A stretch of 64,000 bases of DNA from Candidula unifasciata. Its lineage: Eukaryota > Mollusca > Gastropoda > Stylommatophora > Geomitridae. This document shows, piece by piece, positions 55,777-64,000 of the stretch (position 1 is its first letter; every line of letters begins with the position of its first letter). The position numbers were made by a program, and so were the translations under genes. The notes beneath the pieces are model-generated. The model worked only from the letters and a program-made list of their open reading frames with translations. It was not told the origin of the DNA and searched no databases. Location of the stretch: positions 319,233 through 383,232 of the forward strand of contig CAJHNH020008024.1 of the NCBI GenBank assembly GCA_905116865.2. Reading direction: 5' to 3'.

Positions 55777-55978
55777 CAGTAGTTGTAGAAGTAGTAGTAG
55801 AAATAGTAGTAGTAGTAGTTGTTGTTGTTGTTGTTGTTGTTGTTGTTGCTGTAGAAGTAGTAGTAGTTGTAGAAGTAGTAGTAGTCGTCGTTGTAGTAGT
55901 AGTTGTAGAAGTAGTAGTAGTTGTAGAAGTAGTAGTAGTTGTAGAAGTAGTAGTTGTTGTCGTAGTAGAAGTAGTAGG

Positions 55979-56038
<60 letters not shown>

Positions 56039-56102
56039 TGTTGTTGTTGTTGTTGTTGTTGTTGAAGTAGAAGTAGTAATAGAAGTACTAGTTGTAGTAG
56101 TA

Positions 56103-56185
<83 letters not shown>

Positions 56186-56495
56186 TGTTGTTGTTGTTGT
56201 TGTTGTAGAAGTAGTAGTAGCTGTAGAAGTAGTAGTAGTCGTCGTCGTCATCGTCGTAGTAGTAGTAGTTATAGTAGTAGTAGTATTTGTAGAAGAAGTA
56301 GTAGCTGTAGAAGTACTGGTTGTAGTAGTAGTAGTAGCAGTAGTTGTAGAAGTAGTAGTAGAAGTAGTAGTAGTAGTAGTTGTTGTTGTTGTTGTTGCTG
56401 TAGAAGTAGTAGTAGTTGTAGAAGTAGTAGTAGTCGTCGTTGTAGTAGTAGTTGTAGAAGTAGTAGTAGTTGTAGAAGTAGTAGTTGTTGTCGTA

Positions 56496-56569
<74 letters not shown>

Positions 56570-56615
56570 TGTTGTTGAAGTAGAAGTAGTAATAGAAGTA
56601 CTAGTTGTAGTAGTA

Positions 56616-56710
<95 letters not shown>

Positions 56711-56831
56711 TGTTGTTGTTGTTGTTGTTGTAGAAGTAGTAGTAGTTGTATAAGTAGTAGTAGACGTCGTCGTCATCGTCGTAGTAGTAGTAGTTATAGT
56801 AGTAGTAGTATTTGTAGAAGAAGTAGTACCT

Positions 56832-56924
<93 letters not shown>

Positions 56925-56987
56925 ATAGTAGTAGTAGTAGTAGTCGTAGTAGTAGTTGTAGAAGTAGTAATAGAAGTACTGGTTGTA

Positions 56988-57054
<67 letters not shown>

Positions 57055-57107
57055 CAGCAGTAGTAGAAGTACTAGTAGAAGTACTAGTAGCAGTAGTAGA
57101 AGTACTA

Positions 57108-57195
<88 letters not shown>

Positions 57196-57285
57196 GAGTA
57201 GTAGTAGGAGTAGTAGTAGTAAAAGTAATAGCAGCAGTAGAAGTAGCAGTGGTAGTACTAGTCGTCGTGGTAGTGGTAGTATATC
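55484..57285. repeat. (TAG)n-type triplet array, 1.8 kb, with internal block copies
   Basis: AGT/TAG triplets are mixed with TTG, AGA, AGC and CGT. Blocks recur. The 'gtcgtcgtcatcgtcgtagt' block near 56240 and 56770 has an offset of about 527, the 'agcagtagttgtagtattag' block near 55582 and 55692 an offset of about 110, and the 'gtagcagtagttgtagaagt' block near 55775 and 56337 an offset of about 562. The 451-codon Thr-rich minus-strand frame is its translation. Confidence 0.96.
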
Positions 57286-59605
57286 ATGTCCCTTTCAGGT
57301 AGTAATTTATGAGCGTGACTTTAATGAGCAGAAACAACGTCATAAATAAAAATTATATAAGCGACACCTGTATCAGAAGGGCAATAATGTAATAAAACAG
57401 GTATTTGTAGGAACCTGACTTTAAAGGGCAAAATACTGTAGGAGCAAAGTATATATTTTAAGGAGTGTGACATAAAGAGCGGGATAAGAAAATCGATGAT
57501 ATTTGATTATGGCTTTAAAAAAAGGAACAACTCGTGTCAGGCATAGTCAAGGGGTTTGTACACAATAGTTTATTTGAGGGGAAAAGGATAGGGGGGGGGG
57601 GGGGCATTGGCAGTTGGAAGGGGTTTGGGGGGGGGGGAGTGTTAAGTTTTTCCATATTTTTTGTGAGAAAAAAAAAATGAAGAATCAGATGTGTAGATAT
57701 TACTAGTTATATAGAACGAGAGGCATTTATTGGCTTGGTTGAGGGGGATAGAAAGTATATATTTTAGGTAATAAAATACTAAAATATTCATAAAATAGGG
57801 ATGTAATGAGACTAGACACATAAGTTATATATATAACAGATATAGAACAAGCGGTTTTGATTGACGTAGTTGACAGAGATGTAACATTATGTTTAGATGA
57901 AGGTCAGTAGCGGTCAATGGATTGGTCAAGAATGACCTTTTATAGGGAAAATGTTAATTTTTTTTTTTTTAGAAATTGTTAGCTACTATCTTTTTTCTTT
58001 TGTTTTTTGTTTTAGTGTTCAGCAGTGTGATAAGGTTTGAAATTATATACGGAAAATATAAGAATTGGCAGGAGTGTCAAGGCGACTTGTTAGATGGCAT
58101 TTTATGAGTGGTAAATACTGCTCAGTTGTGTGGTCAAGTTTGACTTTATAAAGCGAAAATATTAGAATTGTTCAAGGGCATTAAATAGGTGTTCAAGTCT
58201 TGTTATGTGCTATTTTCTGAGTGGTCAACTTTATAAAGGATACACGAATACTCTGAAAAAGTCCGTTACTTTCTACGTCACATGCACTGCCATGCTCGCA
58301 CTTGTCAGTTGGCATGGTACTGAAAAACTTACTGTTGCACATTTGTTTTAGATAGCACAACACAACCTGTCACAGGGTGAACTCCTTTAACCGTTTATTA
58401 ACAAGATGATGGGGCATATTCAACAATATCATCGTCAAAGGCAAAATTTGGAGCCACTCAGTCCTCTAGCATCATCAGCGTCCATTGTGTACCTTCACCT
58501 ATTTCACCCGCCCTCTAGCTGAAGGCTCTGTCTGTCGCTCCGTCAACACCTAAATCACCCCATCAGTATTTAATTTTGTGTGAATAAAACATTGCTATCA
58601 CTATAAGAATTCAATTGTTGGGCTTTGTAAGGACAGCTAGAGAAAATTGTATATTTTCGTTCTCTGCATTACCTTTTTCTCTAACGCTAACCTAGTCTTG
58701 ATCTACCATTAAAAAAAATATGTTTACATTTTGTCCAAGATTTTGTTTCCGGATCTTATTTCTAGGGATAGTTACCTCACTATGACTTAATTTATCCTTT
58801 TATTTTTTGTTTAGCACCACCACAGTTACAACATAGGGACTTGGTAGGCCTTTTTACCTTTCCTTATATAACAGGGAAAATGCTACCTGTTTTGCACCTA
58901 TATTACTACTAAGACCTAATTGCCATCCCACACGGCAGTCTATGCTACGTGGCTGCCTCTTGTACCTAGTACCCCTAAACATGTCGCAAAAGGCGACTAT
59001 TTAGGATTTTTCTGGGTACATATTACGAAAATCACCCGATCTCGTCGAGTCGCTCAATGCTACCAGCCACGAAAGAGAGTTCCACACTTTCGTATCGATT
59101 TTTGTACGAACGGAAGCCGCTTTTCCGTACCATGGGTATAGACCGCGAAGGCGAAGGAACGCATATCCTAATACCTTACATCTTATGACGAAATAGGGTC
59201 ATTTTGGTAATATGCGCCATTTTCTAAAATCTAATGTGTTGAGTCAAAGAGCTGCTTAGTTGTAAATCACATCAAAACTTACCAGCCGCTATTTTAAGGA
59301 CAAATTGAAAATAAGTAGCATCCAAGCAGTATCTATTTTCCGAAAGTGCGTGTGTGCATCTCATTTGGGTGGCTACTTGAAATGTTACCACCCTAACATT
59401 AAAAACCCCATTATGGATGGCAGACCAACAGGGCAAATCTCTGATACCGCGCTCAACCTCTGAAGTGGATATAACTGGAACACCGGCTAACCAGGCGGGC
59501 GAAAACTACAGTTCTGTGCGGGTAAGAATTTGCAGACAAGTCTATACGGTCCCTTTATAAACACCCCCCCCCCACCCCCGTGTCACATTTTATACCATTT
59601 TTTTA
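57286..59605. other. Long stretch without a recognised gene
   Basis: G runs lie at 57591-57604 and 57626-57638 and an A run at 57668. At 58985-59010, 'aacatgtcgcaaaaggcgac' followed by tatttagg resembles part of the SINE-D head. At 59235-59290 there is one 'gagctgcttagttgtaaatc' module. The frames at 58920-59141 and elsewhere carry no known domain. Confidence 0.45.
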
Positions 59606-59960
59606 GGGAAGCTCTCCGGGCATGGTGTCCGCCTCGAGTGTTGGAGGTTCCGAGTTCAGGCCCAGGTAAGGGCTGGGATTTTTTTTTCCACGTGGACTTC
59701 TAGTGATTATCTCTGGTCTGTGGGTAGTGAGATCGGACGCTCGTGTGTATTATTGCACACACACAAAAATTCCTTGACAGTTGGAAATCGAAAAGAGTAG
59801 CCTAGTCGCGCTTCCCGGGTAAAATATGGAGTCAAAGATCTGCCCAAAATATTTTAGGATCCTCGCCGGTGCTACAGAGCCTGTGCATTGTGCTGAGAAT
59901 CTTCGGACTCAAACCTGGGTTAGAATAAGAACGGAGCGCCTGCTTATAACTGTCGCAGAT
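59606..59960 (+). mobile_element. SINE-B copy
   Basis: Head 'ccgggcatggtgtccgcct' and 'ttggaggttccgagttcag' (B box decayed). Body 'gtgggtagtgagatcggac', 'acagttggaaatcgaaaag', 'ttttaggatcctcgccggtg' and 'cagagcctgtgcattgtgc'. The 3' end is altered after 'gaacggagcgcctg'. The 77-codon frame at 59826-60059 is a translation of it. Confidence 0.8.
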
Positions 59961-60257
59961 TTCCATAAAATAAACGACCTAAATCCATTGACGGATTTGT
60001 TCTGTAAGAGACACAGCATGTGCCAGAGTTGTAGCTCAATAAAACACTCAACAAAGTAAATAATGTATGTTATATTTACACAATTCAAAGAGGACAAAAT
60101 AAACAATGTAGCCACAGAGAAAAGGTTTATTTAATACTGAAGACATGTTTTTAAAAATGAATGGTCAAAGAATGATGCATTCAAAAAGGTACAGATGTCT
60201 CTATTTTGGAACATTGTTCCCTGCATTACGCATCTCATTTGTGTTTCACACGCATGT
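59961..60257. other. No recognisable feature
   Basis: Unique-looking, AT-rich. Confidence 0.4.
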
Positions 60258-60709
60258 CTTCTTCGTCTTCTTCTTCTTCTTCTTCTTCTTCTTCTTCTTC
60301 TTCTTCTTCTTCTTCTTCTTCTTCTTCTTCTTCTTCTTCTTCTTCTTCTTCTTCTTCTTCTTCTTCTTCTTCTTCTTTCTTCTTCTTCTTCTTCTTCTTC
60401 TTCTTCTTCTTCTTCTTCTTCTTCTTCATCTTCTTCTTCATTTTTTATTTTTTTTTTATTTTTCTTCTTCTTCTTCTTTTCTTCTTCTTCTTCTTCTTCT
60501 TCTTCTTCTTCTTCTTCTTCTTCTTCTTCTTCTTCTTCTTCTTCTTCTTCTTCTTCTTCTTCTTCTTTTTCTTCTTCTTCTTCTTCTTCTTCTTCTTCTT
60601 CTTCTTCTTCTTCTTCTTCTTCTTCTTCTTCTTCTTCTTCTTCTTCTTCTTCTTCTTCTTCTCTTCCTCCTCTTCGACCACCTCCTCCTCCTCCTTCTTT
60701 TTCTTCTTC

Positions 60710-60747
<38 letters not shown>

Positions 60748-60820
60748 AGAGAGAGAGAGAGAGCGAGAGAGAGAGAGAGAGCGAGAGAGGGGGAGGGAGA
60801 GAGAGAGAGAGAGGGGGAGG

Positions 60821-60854
<34 letters not shown>

Positions 60855-60890
60855 GAGACAGAGAGAGAGAGGGAGGGAGAGAGAGAATAC
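60258..60890. repeat. (TTC)n array followed by (GA)n array
   Basis: TTC triplets run from 60258 to 60662 with breaks (TTTCTTC near 60376, an AT-rich patch 60427-60465, TTTTC near 60478 and 60567). A C/T patch reaches 60710, then GA dinucleotides with GGG and GC breaks run to 60888. The strand bias flips from pyrimidine to purine at about 60712. All frames here (up to 278 codons) are artefacts. Confidence 0.97.
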
Positions 60891-61059
60891 AAAAGACTAG
60901 GCAGTGAGTTTAGCAGAAGTGAGCAGAATCTCGCCAGACATGACCACCACTATAAAACCGACATGGACAGCTCATTATTATACGCCACTGGCGTATTCTT
61001 TTTTTCTTGCCTATACACAGGCTTTGCCTAAGTAGTTCACGATGGAAGTACCTAGGTGG

Positions 61060-61200
61060 GCTGGGCGTACAAAAAGCAGAACATGCCTTGCAAGAATGTC
61101 CCTTGTACGGCCCATTAAGAAGGTGATACCGGGCCTTTGAGTCAACACCACACTCAAAGATGTATGAAACTAAGAGGGGACTCCTAAAATCAGTCAATTT
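61060..61200 (+). pseudogene. LINE ORF2 extreme C-terminus (RNase H type), weak
   Basis: The reading 'KAEHALQECPLYGPLRR' near 61072-61122 matches the xEHxLQxCPxY ending seen at 22020 and 54495. What follows is decayed and ends in 'SFYKKK' near 61250 with a small GAA-type patch. Confidence 0.6.
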
Positions 61201-61819
61201 TATCACAATAACTCGTACGTCGGTATAAATCGTCGAGAGCTTTTACAAGAAGAAAGCTCGTGGGGTGGAGCGGGATGTGGACAAAGGACTGGACACCTGC
61301 AAAACTGACTTCACTACTTCCGTTATTGCGTTGTTCCGGTGATCCTTGGCACACAATGGAATGTTTGACCAAACTGAGACACAAACCTGAATCCCTAGGG
61401 CTACTAACTGACCATAGTCCAGAGCTGTTGAGGCTGGGTTGGTTGTGTTTGCAAAGCCGGACGTTGCTATGTCGTGGGGAGGAAAGGTGTGAATGTGTCC
61501 AAACAAATTAGCCATGCCACCAGCGGTGACCTATTTAGCGACCTTTACCACTTTTGGCCAGGGGGTTTAATATGGTGAAAGGTTAAATAAGGCTCGGGTT
61601 TGGATCCCAGGTGTGGGGTAAGCCTTTAGTGTGAAGTCCATACAATTATGTAGAACAACGGGGATTCTCAGGTGACACAAAGGTAGAGTTGAAATACAGG
61701 TAACAGTATTTTCTGTGACCCATTGCATGTGACCTGCGAGGCTGTTGTAGGCGTCAGAGGACACACTTCTTAAAAAAATTATAGTCGTGCGGCCTTTATC
61801 CAATTCCATTGGTGTTAAG
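61201..61819. other. No recognisable feature
   Basis: Several small frames on both strands but no known domain. Composition is more GC-balanced than the average of the window. Confidence 0.4.
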
Positions 61820-62195
61820 GGAGCTGCGTCGCCTCAAGGCATGGTGTCCGCCTCGAGTGCTAGAAGTCCAGCGTTCAATCCCCGGTAAGGGCTGGGATTT
61901 TTCTACATGGGCTTGGACTTCTAGTAATTCCCCCTAATCTCTGGGTAGTGAGATCGGACGCCCGTGTGCATTGTTGCGCACCCAAAAAACCTTTGGCAGT
62001 TGGAAATCGAAAAGAGTAGCCTAACGGCCCTGCCCAGGCAAAATTTGGAGTAAAAAATCTACCCCAAGTATTTTAGGATCCTCGTCAGTGCTACAGAGCC
62101 TATGTACTGTGCTGAGCTTCTATAGACTCAGACATGAGTTAGAAGAAAAACGGAGCACTTATGGGTTACTACCGTTGTGCCATGATGTTGATCCG
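61820..62195 (+). mobile_element. SINE-B, full-length reference copy
   Basis: Head 'gggagctgcgtcgcctcaag' with 'gcatggtgtccgcctcgagt' and B box 'gcgttcaatccc' (61871-61882). Body 'aagggctgggatttttctac', 'ttccccctaatctctggg', 'tagtgagatcggacgccc', 'ggcagttggaaatcgaaaag', 'gcctaacggccctgcccagg' and 'tttaggatcctcgtcagtg'. End 'cggagcacttatgggttact' then ACCGTTGTGCCATGATGTTG. About 375 bp. Confidence 0.87.
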
Positions 62196-62813
62196 GTGTT
62201 CAAAACCTTAAACATTAGGGTTGAACAACTAGAACCTTCCACCTGCGTTTCAGCTGACGAAAGCTAAGACCAAGAATGGACTTGCTTGTTTTTCCGCAGC
62301 CTCCCGTCTCAAAAATGTTCTATACGTTTAATACTTTCTTCTATGATGCTTATTCATCACTGACAATCCGGTCACCGATTGGCGGGCCGGTAGACGACTT
62401 CGTCGCCGGTCGAGATAGTATTTTGGTCTGTCTCCTTGAATCATCAATACCTTTTCATGGCTTTTGTGACGAGCAATGCTACACATTTTTACATGCTGCA
62501 AATAACCTTGTCACAATTATAACCTAAAGCTCCACCTTCGTAGATGCTGGTTGAACGTGACGATTTTTTTCCCCTAAAAACTGCTGCTGCTGCCAGTCGC
62601 TCTAACATTTTCGATTTGTTTTTCCTTGTCTCCCTTTCTTTCCAATGTTCATATTGTCACATTTTTTAGTGTGTCATTTTTATAATGCGGACACTAACAA
62701 TTCCATGCACAATTTATTGCCAGGCATATTTCGCTGTATCTCATCAGGTGCGTTACTACAGAGTTACATCAACATAAAATGAAGCACAAAACTAAATAAA
62801 TCCAACTGAAAAC
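62196..62813. other. No recognisable feature
   Basis: The 83-codon frame at 62276-62527 starts 'MDLLVFPQPPVSKMFYTF' and has a protein-like mix of residues but no domain I recognise. It is a low-confidence candidate only. Confidence 0.35.
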
Positions 62814-62940
62814 CCCCTTTTCCCACGCCTTTGAGAGTATTTGGCATACAGTGCTACACCTATGTTGTATGGAACACTGGATGGATGATGTGGTCAACAT
62901 CCAGGAAGCCACCTTTACTTCCAACGACCTTACCTGGTGT
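62814..62940 (-). mobile_element. SINE-A fragment, tail half
   Basis: 'cttttcccacgcctttgag', 'ttggcatacagtgctacacc', 'gatgtggtcaacatccagg' and 'cctttacttccaacgacc', then divergence. Confidence 0.7.
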
Positions 62941-64000
62941 GACGTGACGCGGTGGATAAAATGTTTCTAATGTTGAGTAGGGATGTTCCTCTCACCACAT
63001 TCCCTCCACCAGATTAACCGAACTAAAATCTGAGCTATGTTGCTCTCAGACAAAGTCCTGGATACCCTAGAAAACAGCCATATTGGCTCGTTAAGTACAT
63101 TAACATTAGCTGAACTTGGTACCCACAAGAGAAGGAAAGGGATTTTAGATGTCTATAGCATTATATTAAATGAATTATTAGACAGGGCAAATGATTCCTC
63201 CGTCATCTACCTTCTCCCGGTGTTATTATGAATAATTAAAGAATTATTATCATATTAATTGAGCCCCACCAAATGGTATTCTATCTTAACAGTTTAATTA
63301 AACATGTAAGAACAGACATTTGGAATTACAAAAACTGATGCAGGATAAGACCATATATTTGATTTATTAACCTAACAATCAGAGTATGACATTAGTCATC
63401 ATTATTGTTATAATAGATAGTGATGGTATGGTGATGATGAGAGGCTTCAGCTAGATAACTGAGCACCTAAGATAAGAGTGAATGGATAATGGTGGTGATA
63501 AGTTTACATCCATAACACATGGTGAGACGTAACTTAATTATCATAGAACCTCTGACAGCCGTGGGTACTGTCAAGTTCTTCCACCTTTTCCTCCCAGTTC
63601 TCCTGGTCCTCCACCTCGGTCCCTGCTCGTTCCCACCTCGTTCTCCACCTCGTTCTACACCTCGTTCTTCCACCTCGTTCCCAGCTGGCCGAGTCTAACA
63701 CAATGTAGTCTCTTTCATGGACTGATCGTCACATGGGCGCTGTAATCATGGAAACAAACACATACGTGTAGTATCTTGACTTACACTAAGAATACATGTA
63801 TTAATTAATATAACATATAATAATAAAATATATCCCATCACTCCTCATCATATTCAACATTCTCTCCAGTCTAGTCTGAAGGTCTTTTGTCTTACATGGA
63901 CGTCACATATTCTGCCTTCCCTCTTCATGCTATGTCATGATAGTTGGCTTTCTAAGTATGTTGTCCGTCATCACTCAGACTTCCAACTGGTTGACATTGA
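62941..64000. other. No recognisable gene; small CCACCTCGTTC repeat
   Basis: A short repeat of 'cacctcgttct'-like units is at about 63610-63690. The 64-codon frame at 63037-63231 has no recognised domain. AT-rich to the window end. Confidence 0.4.

Noticed and set aside
55421..56776. 451-codon threonine-rich frame, possibly mucin-like
   Set aside because: It is a pure ACT/ACA triplet-array translation with no signal peptide, Cys domain or other non-repeat part.
62276..62527. Small protein-coding gene of 83 codons
   Set aside because: No recognised domain, no repeat-free conservation evidence and no splice or promoter signal I can defend. Kept only as a remark in the region note.

Overview
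This window looks like intergenic DNA from a large, repeat-rich animal genome. I found no intact protein-coding gene, rRNA, functional tRNA, operon or CRISPR array. Every recognisable coding trace is a broken transposon. The open frames are short and intronless, and the longest ones (Ser/Leu/Phe, Arg/Lys/Glu, Thr or Tyr-Leu-Ser-Ile repeats) are translations of microsatellites. The decayed LINE ends (reverse transcriptase thumb and C-terminus, and RNase H plus a Cys-rich C-terminus), the many tRNA-headed SINEs and the long microsatellites suggest a lophotrochozoan, most probably a gastropod mollusc. That placement is inference from repeat style only.

Layout. 0-9 kb: SINE fragments (one with a hairpin insertion), a hAT MITE, a dimeric SINE, an old LINE end, and the first copy (minus strand) of a mosaic element of about 2 kb with a tandem-repeat core. 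9-14 kb: a 760-bp TTC array and two decayed RNase H-bearing LINE fragments. 15-18 kb: two RTE-like LINE ends, one keeping the YVDD motif. 18-28 kb: SINEs, a hAT MITE, a 31-bp minisatellite, a LINE end with a long GAA tail, and a LINE end with a 13-14-bp minisatellite inside it. 30-33 kb: SINEs and the second mosaic element. 33-37 kb: an RTE-like LINE split by a 2017-bp hAT transposon with a perfect 8-bp target duplication. 36.8-38.5 kb: a (CTAA)n array of about 1.7 kb. 38.5-41.3 kb: a TA-loop fold-back and the third mosaic element, seven core repeats long. 43.4-44.6 kb: CAGA/CAGG/GATA array. 45.7-48.3 kb: a LINE end abutting a 2.2-kb minisatellite with two higher-order structures. 49.2-49.8 kb: a 21-bp palindromic minisatellite. 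50-55 kb: four SINE families, a nested SINE, a 276-bp hAT MITE inside a SINE, and an RNase H LINE end. 55.5-57.3 kb: a (TAG)n array. 59.6-62.9 kb: SINEs and TTC/GA arrays. 63-64 kb: nothing recognised.

How the parts relate. I labelled at least five dispersed short-element families A to F. SINE-B and SINE-C have different bodies but share a 3' end, which suggests one partner LINE. SINE-D and the RNase H LINEs both end in GAA repeats, so LINE/SINE tails may have seeded some GAA/TTC arrays. Nested insertions give a relative order: LINE before hAT, SINE-A before SINE-D, SINE-D before MITE. I see no undescribed biochemical system. The best candidates for undescribed biology are the mosaic element family and the link between transposon ends and tandem arrays.
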